In this document: positions 17,739 through 27,290 of the stretch, in pieces | How positions within the stretch are numbered: position 1 is the first letter of the stretch | Layout: the number at the start of each line of letters is the position of its first letter | Made by a program: the position numbers and the translations under genes | NCBI RefSeq assembly: GCF_902500215.1 | Contig: NZ_CABVOU010000016.1 | Span: 1 to 64,000, forward strand | Direction: 5' to 3' | Length of the DNA stretch: 64,000 nucleotides | Source of the DNA: Halomonas lysinitropha | GTDB taxonomy: Bacteria; Pseudomonadota; Gammaproteobacteria; Pseudomonadales; Halomonadaceae | Notes under the pieces: model-generated | Told to the model about the DNA's origin: nothing | What the model saw: only the letters and a program-made list of their open reading frames with translations | Databases searched by the model: none

Positions 17739-18580
17739 GCCTCGGCCACCGGTTCGCCGGCCGTGGGGACGCGCCCGCCCAGCTGCGCGGTAATCTCGGC
17801 GGCGGTGTCGCGCACGCGTACGCCCAGTTCGGCCAGCCGCTCCTCGGGAATGCGGGCCTTGGGGCCGGAAACCGAGATGGCGGCCAGCGGGATGCCGTGC
17901 TCGTCGTGGAGGCAGGCGGCCACGCAGTGCAGGCCGATGGCGTGCTCTTCCCGATCACAGGCGAAGCCCTGGTGGCGGATCTCGGCCAGCCCCTCACGCA
18001 GCGCTTCGGGCGTATGCAAGGTGTTCTCGGTGACGCGGGCCAGACCCCGCTCGTCGAGGATGCGCTCTACCTCGCTGTCCGGCAGCCAGGCCATCAGTGC
18101 CTTGCCGACGCCCGAGGCGTGCAGCGGCGCCCGGGAGCCGAGCCGGGTGATCATGCGCATCATCTGGGGCGACTCGCTCTGGGCCAGGAAGACCGCGGTG
18201 CCGTTGTCGCGCACGCCGAGGTTGGCCGTCTCGCCGGTCTGGGCGGTGAGGCGGCGCAGGAAGGGGCGGCTGGTGCCGACGAAGTCGCGGGCCTCTATGA
18301 AGCTGCTGCCGATGCGGAAGGTCTTGACGTCGATCTTCCACACGCCGAGTTCGCTGTCCTGGGTCACGAACCCCTGGCTCTGCAGGGCCTGCAGCAGCCG
18401 ATGGGTAGTGGAAGGCGCGAGGTCCGCCTGTTCGGCCACTTCAGACAGTGCCAGGCCGCCGGGACTGGCCGAGAGGCGTTCGAGCAGATTGAGTCCGCGC
18501 ACCAGCGATTGGCTGTGGCCGCTGGTACTCTTGCCTGACCCGGCGGGTCGTCCCGCTGTCCTGCGCTTGCCGTCGCTCAC
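17735..18580 (-). CDS. IclR-family transcriptional regulator
   Basis: 281 residues. An N-terminal winged helix-turn-helix (about residues 25-85; LALSEVAEQADLAPSTTHRL) is followed by the IclR effector domain, with SPQMMRMITRLGSRAPLHASGVGKA-type sequence near residues 130-155. The start is GTG at 18580, supported by AGAGGA 9 bases upstream; no ATG fits. Genes just upstream on the strand deal with purines and an atypical crotonase, so a purine- or glyoxylate-type effector, as for AllR, is possible but unproven. Confidence 0.85.
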   Translation of the reverse strand: MSDGKRRTAGRPAGSGKSTSGHSQSLVRGLNLLERLSASPGGLALSEVAEQADLAPSTTHRLLQALQSQGFVTQDSELGVWKIDVKTFRIGSSFIEARDFVGTSRPFLRRLTAQTGETANLGVRDNGTAVFLAQSESPQMMRMITRLGSRAPLHASGVGKALMAWLPDSEVERILDERGLARVTENTLHTPEALREGLAEIRHQGFACDREEHAIGLHCVAACLHDEHGIPLAAISVSGPKARIPEERLAELGVRVRDTAAEITAQLGGRVPTAGEPVAEA

Positions 18581-18686
18581 CCGGATTGTCCTCTTGCCGC
18601 GTTATCTCGAGGCTACAGGATACCGTGTCGACTCGGCGCTGTCGCGGCTGCGGAAATGGCTTCCATCCAGCCCTGACATCGCATCT

Positions 18687-19472
18687 TCAGCGGTGTCGCC
18701 ACTCGGGCGGGCGTTTCTCGATGAAGGCGTCGATCCCCTCGCCGGCATCCTCGGCCATCATGTTCCGTGCCATCACCTCACCGGCGTAGGTATAGGCCTG
18801 GTCCAGAGGCATCTGCAGCTGGCGATGGAACATTGCCTTGCCGGTGCGCACCGCGACGGCACTCTTGGCGCAGATACTGGCGGTCAGCTCAGACACGGCC
18901 TCGTCGAGGGCCGCGTCGTCGGCAACCCGGTTGACCAGCCCCCAGTCGCGGGCCTGGTCGGCGTCGATGAACTCACCGGTAAACAACATCTCCATGGCTC
19001 GCTTGCGGCCGACATTGCGCGAGAGTGCCACCGCCGGGGTGGAGCAGAACAGCCCGGCATTGATACCCGAGACGGCAAAGCGTGCCGAGCGGGCGGCCAC
19101 GGCCAGGTCGCAGCTGGCCACCAGCTGGCAGCCCGCCGCGGTAGCGATACCCTGCACCCGGGCGATCACCGGTACCGGCAGGGCGACGATGGCCTGCATC
19201 ACGGCCCCGCAGCGTGCGAAGAGCCATTGATAGTAGGCCTCGTCGGGCGTGGTGCGCATCTGCTTGAGGTCGTGTCCGGCACAGAAGGCGCGGCCCTCGG
19301 CGGCGAGCACCACGCAGCGTACGCCCTCATCGGCGGCCACGCGGTCGAGCTCGCCGCCCAGGGCATCGAGCATCTCCTCGGAGAGGGCGTTGAAGTGCGT
19401 CGGCCGGTTCAGCGTCAGGGTTGTCACGCCATCGCGATCGTGGCGCCGAACGAGGGGGCTATCATCCTGCAT
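18687..19472 (-). CDS. Crotonase-family protein lacking both hydratase glutamates
   Basis: A 261-residue enoyl-CoA hydratase/isomerase fold protein with the oxyanion motif GRAFCAGHDL. The usual first catalytic Glu is replaced by Gln (AAGCQLVASCDL), and the second Glu position reads FAVSGINAGLF. It looks most like the ECHDC3 group, whose reaction is not settled. From ATG 19472 the start fits the family. It lies between the purine permease and the IclR gene, all on the minus strand with short gaps. Confidence 0.8.
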   Translation of the reverse strand: MQDDSPLVRRHDRDGVTTLTLNRPTHFNALSEEMLDALGGELDRVAADEGVRCVVLAAEGRAFCAGHDLKQMRTTPDEAYYQWLFARCGAVMQAIVALPVPVIARVQGIATAAGCQLVASCDLAVAARSARFAVSGINAGLFCSTPAVALSRNVGRKRAMEMLFTGEFIDADQARDWGLVNRVADDAALDEAVSELTASICAKSAVAVRTGKAMFHRQLQMPLDQAYTYAGEVMARNMMAEDAGEGIDAFIEKRPPEWRHR

Positions 19473-19546
19473 GCTGGGGTCTCCGATGAAAGGGAACGGC
19501 CCCCAGAATAGCACCTCGGGGGCCTTCCTCGCCGGGACAGGTGTCC

Positions 19547-20890
19547 TCAGACGTCGCTGCGGAAGGGGCGCTCCTCGTTGGGCAGGATCAGATTGAGGAC
19601 GATGGCACACAGCGCGCCGGGAATCAGCCCCGACTCGATGATCGCCTGGAGGTTGTCGGAGAGGTTGGCGTAGAGCCCCTCCTGCGCCGGGAGGCCGATG
19701 GCCGCCGATAGCGAGACCCCGATGATCACCATGTTGCGCTTGTTGAAGCTGATGTGGGAGAGCATCTTGATACCGGCGCTGGCGATCATGCCGAACATGA
19801 TCACCACCGCGCCGCCGAGTACCGCATTGGGAATGCTGGAGACGATGGCACCGAGCTTGGGCAGCAGGCCGGCGATGACCAGGAAGCCGCCACCGATGGC
19901 GACCACGAAGCGACTGACCACCCCGGTCAGCGCCACCATGCCGACGTTCTGACTGAAGCTGATCTGGGGGAAGGCGTTGAAGATGGCGGCGAAGACGCTG
20001 GCGAGGCCGTCGGCCATCACCCCGCCGGAGAGTTCCTTCGGCGTGGGCGCGCGATCCAGCCCGCCGGCGGTGGTGCCGGCGATATCACCGATCGACTCGG
20101 CGCAGGTCACCACGGCCAGCAGCACCACGGGCAGCACGGCGGCCCAGTGAAACTCCAGGCCGATGGCCAGTGGCGTGGGCAGCGAGATCCAGTCGGCGCC
20201 ACCGATGGCGGAGAAATCCACCAGGCCGAAGGCGGTGGCCGCGGCGTAGCCGGCCAGCAGGCCGATCAGCGGGGCCGCCTCCGACCAGATGCCGCGGCCG
20301 AACTGGTGCAGGCCCAGGGTGATGAGCAGCACCAGTCCCGCCAGCAGCAGGTGATGCGAGGCCCCGAAGTCCTCGGCGCCGAAGCCGCCGCCGACATAGG
20401 CCAGGCCCACCGGCATCAGCAGGGTGCCGAGCATGATCACGAAGGTGCCGGTGACCACCGGCGGGAAGAGGAAGCGGAACCAGGGCAGGAAGAGCCCCAC
20501 CAGCGCCATGGCGACCCCGCCGCACAGCGCCGCGCCCAGGGCCGCCGGCAGCCCCATGCCCACGGCGATGGGGATCAGTACCGGCACGAAGCCGAAGCTG
20601 GTACCCATGACGATGGGCAGGCGGGCCCCGATGGGACCGAGCCCCAGGGACTGCACCAGGGTGGCCACCCCGGCCACGAACATGGCGGCCTGGATCATGA
20701 AGGTGGTCTGCTCGGCGGAGAGGTCCGCGGCACCGGCAATGATGATGGGCACGGTGACGTTGCCGACGAACATGGCCAACACGTGCTGCAGCCCCAGGGG
20801 AATGGCGCGTCCCAGGGGTGGCATGGCGTCCACGTCCTGGGTGCTGCGTACCCGAGGCTCCGTCGTTGCGTCGCTGGATTCGGTGGTCAT
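19547..20890 (-). CDS. NCS2-family purine (xanthine/urate-type) permease
   Basis: A 447-residue inner-membrane transporter with about 14 hydrophobic segments. The nucleobase transporter signature reads SFSQNVGMVALTGVVSR near residue 310; Gln at the first place and the TG motif are typical of purine (xanthine or urate) rather than uracil carriers. It follows the 8-oxoguanine deaminase gene by 60 bp, and urate is the product of that enzyme. Exact substrate is inferred. Confidence 0.85.
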   Translation of the reverse strand: MTTESSDATTEPRVRSTQDVDAMPPLGRAIPLGLQHVLAMFVGNVTVPIIIAGAADLSAEQTTFMIQAAMFVAGVATLVQSLGLGPIGARLPIVMGTSFGFVPVLIPIAVGMGLPAALGAALCGGVAMALVGLFLPWFRFLFPPVVTGTFVIMLGTLLMPVGLAYVGGGFGAEDFGASHHLLLAGLVLLITLGLHQFGRGIWSEAAPLIGLLAGYAAATAFGLVDFSAIGGADWISLPTPLAIGLEFHWAAVLPVVLLAVVTCAESIGDIAGTTAGGLDRAPTPKELSGGVMADGLASVFAAIFNAFPQISFSQNVGMVALTGVVSRFVVAIGGGFLVIAGLLPKLGAIVSSIPNAVLGGAVVIMFGMIASAGIKMLSHISFNKRNMVIIGVSLSAAIGLPAQEGLYANLSDNLQAIIESGLIPGALCAIVLNLILPNEERPFRSDV

Positions 20891-20950
20891 GGGGTGTCTC
20901 CAGTTGTCGTTGTTGGAAGTGGTTGAGAACAGAGGGAAGCGGGAAGGGAA

Positions 20951-22306
20951 TCAGACTGATCCGCGCAGCTCGCGGGCGGCCTGGTCATGCCGGGCCAGCA
21001 GGGCGTCGAGGTCGAGGTCTCGGGGTCGGCCCTCCTCGATGCGCCAACGCCCGGCGACCATCACCCGGTCGGCGCGATGGGCCCCGCACAGTAGCAGGGC
21101 CGCGACCGGGTTCTCGGCACCCGAGAAGCGGGCCTCGTCCAGCCGGAACAGCGCCAGGTCGGCCTGCTGGCCGGGCGCCAGCCCGCCGATGTCGGTGCGC
21201 CCCAGGCAGGCCGCCGAGCCTTGGGTGGCCCAGCGGATCACGTCGTCGTGGGTCACCCGGCTCGGCGCGTAGCGCAGCCGGCCCAGCAGCAGGGCCTGGC
21301 GCATCTCCTCGGCCAGGTTGGAGTGATCGTTGGAGGCCGAGCCGTCCACCGCCAGGCCTACCGGGCAGCCGGCGGCCTCGAGCTCCAGGGTGCGGCACAT
21401 GCCGGAGCCCAGCACCATGTTGGACGACGGGCAGTGGGCGATGCCGGTGCCGGCCTGCCCCAGGCGAGCGACTTCCTGGTCGGTGAAATGGATGCCGTGG
21501 GCCAGCCAGGTGCGCGGCCCCAGCCATCCGCTGGCCTCCAGGTAGTCCAGGGGGCGCATGCCGAAGAGCCGCTGGCAGTAGGCCGTCTCGTCCTCGGTCT
21601 CGGCCAGGTGGGTATGCAGGCGCACGTCCTTCTCTTCGGCCAGGCGGGCGCTCTCCTGCATCAGCTCGCGGCTCACCGAGAAGGGTGAGCAGGGGGCCAG
21701 GGCAATGGTGGTCATGGCGCCGTCGCCACGCTGGTGGTGGGCGTCGATGAGCCGTCTGCTCTCGTCGAGGATAGTGGCCTCGTCCTGCACCACCGACTGG
21801 GGCGGCAGGCCGCCGTCGTCCCGTCCCACGCTCATCGAACCCCGGGTCAGGGCGGCGCGTACCCCCAGCCGGTTGGCGGTCTCCACCTGGACGTCGATGG
21901 CGCTCTCCAGCGCGCCGGAGAAGACGTAGTGGTGGTCGGCCACGGTGGTGCAGCCGGACATCAGCAACTCGACCATGGCGAGTTCGCTGGCGAGTGCCAG
22001 CTGTCGCTCGGTGAGGTTGGCCCAGACGTCATAGAGGGTCGTCAACCAGGGGAAGAGTTCCTTGTTCAAGGCCGGTGAATAGGCCCGGGTCAGGGTCTGG
22101 TAGAAGTGATGGTGGGTGTTCACCAGCCCTGGCAGCAGCACATGCGCGGAGGCGTCGAAGGTCTCCCCGATCGGCGTCACGGGGGTGCCGCCGGCCGGTA
22201 CGGCCTCGACGATGCGCGAGTCGCGGATCACCACGCCGCCGGCGGCACGTGCATCGCTGCAGGCGCGAGGGGCCCGGATCCATAGGGTCTGTGAAGTCGG
22301 GGTCAT
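20951..22306 (-). CDS. 8-oxoguanine deaminase (amidohydrolase)
   Basis: 451 residues of the ATZ/TRZ amidohydrolase group. Metal ligands are visible in NTHHHFYQ (about residue 64), LHTHLAET, AHGIHF and the Asp of VDGSASND. The sequence resembles the Pseudomonas aeruginosa Pa0142 type that converts 8-oxoguanine to urate, rather than plain guanine deaminase. Neighbouring NCS2 permease supports a purine role. Other amidohydrolases of this group (hydroxyatrazine or S-adenosylhomocysteine deaminases) are less likely. Confidence 0.85.
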   Translation of the reverse strand: MTPTSQTLWIRAPRACSDARAAGGVVIRDSRIVEAVPAGGTPVTPIGETFDASAHVLLPGLVNTHHHFYQTLTRAYSPALNKELFPWLTTLYDVWANLTERQLALASELAMVELLMSGCTTVADHHYVFSGALESAIDVQVETANRLGVRAALTRGSMSVGRDDGGLPPQSVVQDEATILDESRRLIDAHHQRGDGAMTTIALAPCSPFSVSRELMQESARLAEEKDVRLHTHLAETEDETAYCQRLFGMRPLDYLEASGWLGPRTWLAHGIHFTDQEVARLGQAGTGIAHCPSSNMVLGSGMCRTLELEAAGCPVGLAVDGSASNDHSNLAEEMRQALLLGRLRYAPSRVTHDDVIRWATQGSAACLGRTDIGGLAPGQQADLALFRLDEARFSGAENPVAALLLCGAHRADRVMVAGRWRIEEGRPRDLDLDALLARHDQAARELRGSV

Positions 22307-22664
22307 ATTGTCCTCCCGGGGATCTCCTGGTAGCGCCCCCTGTCGTCTTGAAGAAAGGCATGGACAAAGGGGTACCCAAGTCTCGTGTCGGATCGGAGCC
22401 CTGGTTCAGGTATCTTCGACATCTTATGTATACTTGTTTTGTTATCTAGTTTTAGACTGGATTGTGTACAAAATGAAAGGCTTTTGGTCATCTGTCAAGG
22501 CCATGAAGCTCAACGCGCCTCTGCTCGCGCCGTGCCGCATGCGAGCGGGTTGATATGCGCTTCACCTTGAAGGCAGGAGCAGGCAGGAAGAGCGGGTCTC
22601 CGTCCATGAAAAGAGCCGCCGCGTCATCGACGCGGCGGCTCCGGTCTGTCGAAAGGAAAAGGGC
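22307..22664. other. Gene-free stretch: AT-rich promoter region and serA terminator
   Basis: 358 bp without a credible gene. The part at 22420-22490 is much more AT-rich than its surroundings and could carry the minus-strand promoter of the deaminase gene; a weak pair TTGTAC / TAGATA with a 17-base gap is visible, and the dyad TTGT-AC-ACAA overlaps it. The right end holds the serA terminator. Confidence 0.5.
22609..22641 (-). terminator. Rho-independent terminator of serA
   Basis: A perfect 13-bp stem (arms 22613-22625 and 22629-22641, GAGCCGCCGCGTC) with a 3-base loop is followed on the minus strand by TTTT. It lies 24 bases after the serA stop. Confidence 0.9.
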
Positions 22665-23915
22665 TCAGTCGGCGTAGCTGCTCTCGGAGTAGAGTACGCG
22701 CACGCGCAGCGTATGCTTCACCTGGCGCAAGGCCTCCAGGGCCTGTGATCCATAGGCCTTGTCCACGTCGATGACCACGTAGCCGATGCGTTCGTTGGTC
22801 TGCAGGTACTGGCCGAGGATGTTGATATCGTTCTCGGAGAGCACACGGTTGATCTCGGAAAGGACCCCGGGCACGTTGTCGTGGATGTGCAGCAGGCGGT
22901 GCTTCCCCGGGTGGGCCGGCAGGGCCACTTCGGGGAAATTGACCGAGCTGACGGTGGTGCCGTTGTCGGAGTAGGTGACCAGCTTCTCGGAAACCTCGAT
23001 GCCGATGTTCTCCTGGGCCTCGAGAGTGGATCCGCCGATGTGTGGGGTGAGGATGACGTTGGCCAGGCCGCGTAGCGGGCTCTCGAACTCCTCGTCGTTG
23101 CCCTTGGGCTCTACCGGGAAGACGTCGATGGCGGCGCCGTGGAGGCGATTGGCCTTGAGCGCCTCGGCGAGGGCCTCGATCACCACCACGCTGCCACGGG
23201 AGGCGTTGATCAGGATGGCGCCCGGCTTCATCAGGGCGATCTCGGCTTCACCGACCATCCAGCGGGTGGAGGGCAGGTCCGGCACGTGCAGGCTGACCAC
23301 GTCGGCGCGGGCCAGCAGCTCCTCGAGGCTGGCCACCTGGCGAGCGTTGCCCATCGCCAGCTTGGTCACCACGTCGTAGTAGATGACATCGAAGCCCAGC
23401 GACTCGGCGAGCACCGAGAGCTGCGAGCCGATGCTGCCGTAGCCGATGATGCCCAGTGTCTTGCCGCGCGCCTCATGGGCGTTCTTCGCCGATTTCATCC
23501 AGCCCCCCTGATGGGCACTGGCGCTTTTCTCCGGAATGCCGCGCAGCAGCATGATCGCCTCGGCCAGCACCAGTTCGGCGACCGAGCGGGTGTTGGAGAA
23601 GGGGGCGTTGAAGACCGGGATGCCGCGCACCAGGGCGGCATCGAGATCCACCTGGTTGGTACCGATACAGAAGCAGCCCACCGCGACCAGCTTCTCGGCC
23701 GCGTCGAAGACGCGCTCGTTGAGCTGGGTCCGCGAGCGGATGCCGATGAAGTGGACGTCACGGACCTTCTCGATCAGCGTCGCCTCGTCCAGCGAGGTCG
23801 GCAGGTGCTCGATATTGGTGTAACCGGCATTGAGTAGATTGTCCACCGCGCTCTGGTGGACGCCCTCGAGCAGCAGGATCTTGATCTTGCTCTTGTCCAG
23901 GGACGTTTTGGCCAT
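22665..23915 (-). CDS. serA: D-3-phosphoglycerate dehydrogenase
   Basis: First step of serine synthesis, with NAD. 416 residues (E. coli 410). The nucleotide-binding motif is GIIGYGSIGSQ near residue 160; the catalytic set includes NASRGSVV, and the His in LTPHIGGST. The last 75 residues form the ACT domain that binds serine for feedback control. Start ATG 23915 (MAKTSLDK) was preferred over a start 13 codons upstream because it matches the family. Confidence 0.96.
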   Translation of the reverse strand: MAKTSLDKSKIKILLLEGVHQSAVDNLLNAGYTNIEHLPTSLDEATLIEKVRDVHFIGIRSRTQLNERVFDAAEKLVAVGCFCIGTNQVDLDAALVRGIPVFNAPFSNTRSVAELVLAEAIMLLRGIPEKSASAHQGGWMKSAKNAHEARGKTLGIIGYGSIGSQLSVLAESLGFDVIYYDVVTKLAMGNARQVASLEELLARADVVSLHVPDLPSTRWMVGEAEIALMKPGAILINASRGSVVVIEALAEALKANRLHGAAIDVFPVEPKGNDEEFESPLRGLANVILTPHIGGSTLEAQENIGIEVSEKLVTYSDNGTTVSSVNFPEVALPAHPGKHRLLHIHDNVPGVLSEINRVLSENDINILGQYLQTNERIGYVVIDVDKAYGSQALEALRQVKHTLRVRVLYSESSYAD

Positions 23916-24136
23916 GATCGATTCAACCCCTTCGTCGGCGCGCGCCGCTTGCATGTGTCATGAAGATGCTGAAGAGCCTGGGGCCCGCCGCAGAGGGGCT
24001 AGGGCAGGCTCGAAACAGGGCCGGTAGCTTACCACAGCCGCCATGAGCGAGGATGAAAATGCTGGGCGTCCGAAGTGAATGGCATGCAAGTTGGGTGAGG
24101 CCGGGTCGGGGCAGACGACCCCCCGGGGAGAGCGTG

Positions 24137-24142
24137 TATACT
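24137..24142 (+). promoter_or_regulatory. Candidate -10 element for xseB-ispA-dxs
   Basis: TATACT (5 of 6) lies 35 bases before the chosen xseB ATG and only 8 bases before an earlier in-frame ATG at 24151. A start of transcription near 24149 would exclude ATG 24151 unless translation were leaderless. No good -35 is visible. Confidence 0.4.
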
Positions 24143-24177
24143 GTCCGCCCATGTACAAGCCACCAGCGAGAAAGGCG

Positions 24178-24462
24178 ATGGCGCAACATCACAGCCAAGG
24201 GAACGGCGAGGAGCCGGCACCGGCCGACTTCGCCGCCACCGTCGAGCGGCTCGAGCAGCTTGTCGAGCGGCTGGAATCCGGCGAGCTGTCGCTGGAGGGG
24301 TCGCTGGCCGCCTTCGAGCAGGGGGTGCGCCTGACCCGGGACGCCCAGCGTCGGCTCGACGAAGCGGAGCTGAGAGTCCGCACCCTGACCGAGGGCGAGG
24401 CCGGCGGGGTTGATCTGCAACCCTTCGACGCCCCTTCTGCGGAGGATGATGGTGAGCGCTGA
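24178..24462 (+). CDS. xseB: Exodeoxyribonuclease VII small subunit
   Basis: Forms exonuclease VII with XseA, which degrades single-stranded DNA. From ATG 24178 it is 94 residues; the core FAATVERLEQLVERLESGEL with ALSLEGSLAAFEQGV-like sequence is family-typical. ATG 24151 would add 9 residues but sits next to a -10 element. GAGAAAGG precedes the chosen start closely. It overlaps ispA, as in many gammaproteobacteria. Confidence 0.92.
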   Translation: MAQHHSQGNGEEPAPADFAATVERLEQLVERLESGELSLEGSLAAFEQGVRLTRDAQRRLDEAELRVRTLTEGEAGGVDLQPFDAPSAEDDGER

Positions 24463-25336
24463 TCCCCTGGCAGGACGCCTGGTCGCGGATCGTGCCCGGG
24501 TCGATACGGGTCTCGAGGCGCTGTTCACGTCGCGCTCGGCCCCTTCGCCGCGTCTCGAAGCGGCCATGCGTCACGGCCTGCTGGTGGGGGGCAAGCGGCT
24601 TAGGCCGGTGCTGGTCTATGCCGCCGGCCGTGCCCTGGGCGCCGCGGACGACGACCTGGATGCCCCGGCCATGGCGCTGGAACTGGTTCATGCCTACTCG
24701 CTGGTCCATGACGACCTGCCGGCCATGGATGATGATGACCTGCGCCGCGGCCAGCCCACGGTGCATCGCGCCTATGACGAGGCCACCGCGATCCTCGCCG
24801 GTGACGCGCTTCAGGCGTTGGCCTTCGAGGTGCTGGCGCGGACCGCCCACCCCCGACTGCCGGCGCTGGTCGCCAGCCTGGCCGCTGCCGCCGGGCGCGA
24901 CGGCATGGTGGCCGGCCAGGCGCTGGATCTCGCCGCCGTCGGCGGGCATCCTGATGCAGCAGCGCTGGCGGCCATGCACGGCCACAAGACCGGTGCGCTG
25001 ATTCGCGCTGCGGTGCGTCTCGGCGGCCTGGTTGCCGTCGACGAGGCCGACCCGCGGCTGGCGGCCCTGGATGCCTATGCCGATGCCATCGGCCTGGCCT
25101 TCCAGATCCACGACGACGTTCTCGACGTGACCGGTGATACCGCTACCCTGGGCAAGACCTCAGGGGCGGATGCCGCCCGGGCCAAACCCACCTATCCGAG
25201 CCTGCTGGGGCTCGAGGGTGCTCGCCGGCGGGCCGATGAGCTGGTCGAAGCGGCCTTGGCGGCCCTGGCGCCGCTGGGCGTGGCTGCCACTCCCCTGACC
25301 GACCTGGCCCGCTACATGATCGAGCGTGACCATTGA
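24449..25336 (+). CDS. ispA: Farnesyl diphosphate synthase (geranyltranstransferase)
   Basis: Builds C15 farnesyl diphosphate from C5 units for quinones and undecaprenyl lipids. First aspartate-rich motif DDLPAMDDDD (near residue 85), second DDVLD. About 295 residues. The start is ambiguous: ATG 24446, ATG 24449 and GTG 24452 are adjacent codons, with GGAGG at 24441-24445. Spacing favours 24449 or GTG 24452. All overlap the end of xseB. Confidence 0.93.
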   Translation: MVSADPLAGRLVADRARVDTGLEALFTSRSAPSPRLEAAMRHGLLVGGKRLRPVLVYAAGRALGAADDDLDAPAMALELVHAYSLVHDDLPAMDDDDLRRGQPTVHRAYDEATAILAGDALQALAFEVLARTAHPRLPALVASLAAAAGRDGMVAGQALDLAAVGGHPDAAALAAMHGHKTGALIRAAVRLGGLVAVDEADPRLAALDAYADAIGLAFQIHDDVLDVTGDTATLGKTSGADAARAKPTYPSLLGLEGARRRADELVEAALAALAPLGVAATPLTDLARYMIERDH

Positions 25337-25351
25337 CACTACAGGGTCTAC

Positions 25352-27262
25352 ATGAAGCTGTTCGATGACATCCCCGTCGAGCGTCCGGCCACGCCGCTGC
25401 TCGATACCCTGGAGACACCGGCGGCGCTGCGCGCCATGAACGCCGGCCAGCTGGCCCAGGTGGCCGATGAGTTGCGCGCCTACCTGCTCTATAGCGTGGG
25501 CGTCTCCGGCGGCCATTTCGGCGCCGGCCTGGGTGTGGTGGAGCTTACCGTGGCCCTGCATCAGGCGTTGGAGACCCCTTACGATCGCCTGGTATGGGAT
25601 GTGGGCCATCAGGCCTATCCCCACAAGATTCTTACCGGGCGTCGTGAGGCGATGACCGGTATCCGCCAGTATGGCGGCCTTGCCGCCTTCCCCCGGCGCG
25701 CCGAGTCGGAGTACGACACTTTCGGCGTGGGCCATTCGAGCACCTCGATCTCGGCGGCCCTGGGCATGGCCCTGGCCGCTCGCACCCGCGGCGAGAAGCG
25801 CCGGGTCTGTGCAGTGATCGGCGATGGCGCCCTGACCGCCGGGATGGCCTTTGAGGCCCTGGCGCATGCCGGCCATGTGGATGCCAACCTGCTGGTGGTG
25901 CTCAACGACAACGAGATGTCGATCTCCGAGAACGTCGGCGGCATGGCGAGCTACCTCGCGCGCATCCTGGTCAGCAAGCCCTATCTCAACATGCGCGAGA
26001 GTGGCAAGAAGGTGCTCTCTCACTTGCCCGGTGCCCTGGAGCTGGCACGGCGCACCGAGGAGCACATGAAGGGTATGGTCAGCCCAGCCACGCTCTTCGA
26101 GGAAATGGGCTTCAACTATATCGGCCCCATCGATGGCCATGATTTGCCGTTACTGATGGACACCCTGCACAGCATGCGCGACCTGGAGGGGCCTCAGTTC
26201 CTTCATGTGAAGACGTGCAAGGGCAAGGGCTTCCTGCCCGCCGAGGCCGACCCCATCGGCTACCATGCCATTACCAAGCTGGAAAAGAACGGCGAGACGC
26301 CGCCGCCGTTCAAGCCGGTCAGCGGGCCGGCAAGCAGCAAGCAGAAGTACTGCCGTGTCTTCGGCAACTGGCTGTGCGACATGGCGGCGGTTGACGAACG
26401 GCTTATCGGTATCACCCCCGCGATGCGCGAGGGCTCTGATCTGGTGCGCTTCTCGACGGAGTATCCTGAACGCTACTTCGATGTGGCCATCGCCGAGCAG
26501 CATGCGCTGACCCTGGCGGCGGGGCTGGCCTGCGAGGCGATGAAGCCGGTGGTAGCGATCTACTCGACCTTCCTGCAGCGCGGTTACGACCAGCTGATCC
26601 ACGACGTGGCGGTACAGTCACTCGATGTCACCTTCGCCATCGACCGTGCGGGTCTGGTGGGCGAGGACGGCCCCACCCATCACGGCAGCCTGGATCTCTC
26701 CTACCTGCGCTGCGTGCCGGGGCTGGTAGTGCTGGCACCCGCCGATGAGGCGGAATGCCGGGCGATGCTCAGTGCCGCCTATCACCATCCCGGCCCCGCT
26801 GCGGTACGCTATCCGCGTGGCACCGGCCCGGGTGTCGCGACGCCGGAGCACCTCGAGCCGCTCGAGATCGGCCGAGCCGAATGGCGGCGTCGTGACAGCG
26901 GGGGCGCGGTGCGGGTGGCCCTGCTGGCCTTTGGTAGCCTCAACGGCCCGGCGGCGGAGGTGGCCGAGCGCCTCGAGGCTAGCCACCTCAACATGCGCTC
27001 GATCAAGCCGCTGGACCGTGACGCCGTGCTGGCCGCGGCCGATGAACACGACCTGCTGGTGACCCTTGAGGAAAACGTGGTCGCCGGCGGGGCCGGCAGC
27101 GCGGTCAACGAACTGCTGATGGCCGAGGGCGTGCAGGTGGAGGTGCTCAATCTCGGGCTACCCGATGCCTTCATCGAGCACGGCAAGCCTGCCGAGCTGC
27201 TCGCCGAGTGCGGCCTGGACGCGGATGGCATCGAGGCCTCGATTCGCGCCCGACTACCCTGA
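25352..27262 (+). CDS. dxs: 1-deoxy-D-xylulose-5-phosphate synthase
   Basis: Thiamine-diphosphate enzyme that starts the MEP isoprenoid pathway. 636 residues. The thiamine-binding motif is [18 protein letters not shown] with NDNEMSIS further on; the catalytic Glu is in [15 protein letters not shown]. It lies 15 bp after ispA, so isoprenoid precursors and chain elongation are co-expressed. No oddities. Confidence 0.97.
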   Translation: MKLFDDIPVERPATPLLDTLETPAALRAMNAGQLAQVADELRAYLLYSVGVSGGHFGAGLGVVELTVALHQALETPYDRLVWDVGHQAYPHKILTGRREAMTGIRQYGGLAAFPRRAESEYDTFGVGHSSTSISAALGMALAARTRGEKRRVCAVIGDGALTAGMAFEALAHAGHVDANLLVVLNDNEMSISENVGGMASYLARILVSKPYLNMRESGKKVLSHLPGALELARRTEEHMKGMVSPATLFEEMGFNYIGPIDGHDLPLLMDTLHSMRDLEGPQFLHVKTCKGKGFLPAEADPIGYHAITKLEKNGETPPPFKPVSGPASSKQKYCRVFGNWLCDMAAVDERLIGITPAMREGSDLVRFSTEYPERYFDVAIAEQHALTLAAGLACEAMKPVVAIYSTFLQRGYDQLIHDVAVQSLDVTFAIDRAGLVGEDGPTHHGSLDLSYLRCVPGLVVLAPADEAECRAMLSAAYHHPGPAAVRYPRGTGPGVATPEHLEPLEIGRAEWRRRDSGGAVRVALLAFGSLNGPAAEVAERLEASHLNMRSIKPLDRDAVLAAADEHDLLVTLEENVVAGGAGSAVNELLMAEGVQVEVLNLGLPDAFIEHGKPAELLAECGLDADGIEASIRARLP

Positions 27263-27290
27263 GATTTCATTTTCCTGCCATGAGGTTGCG

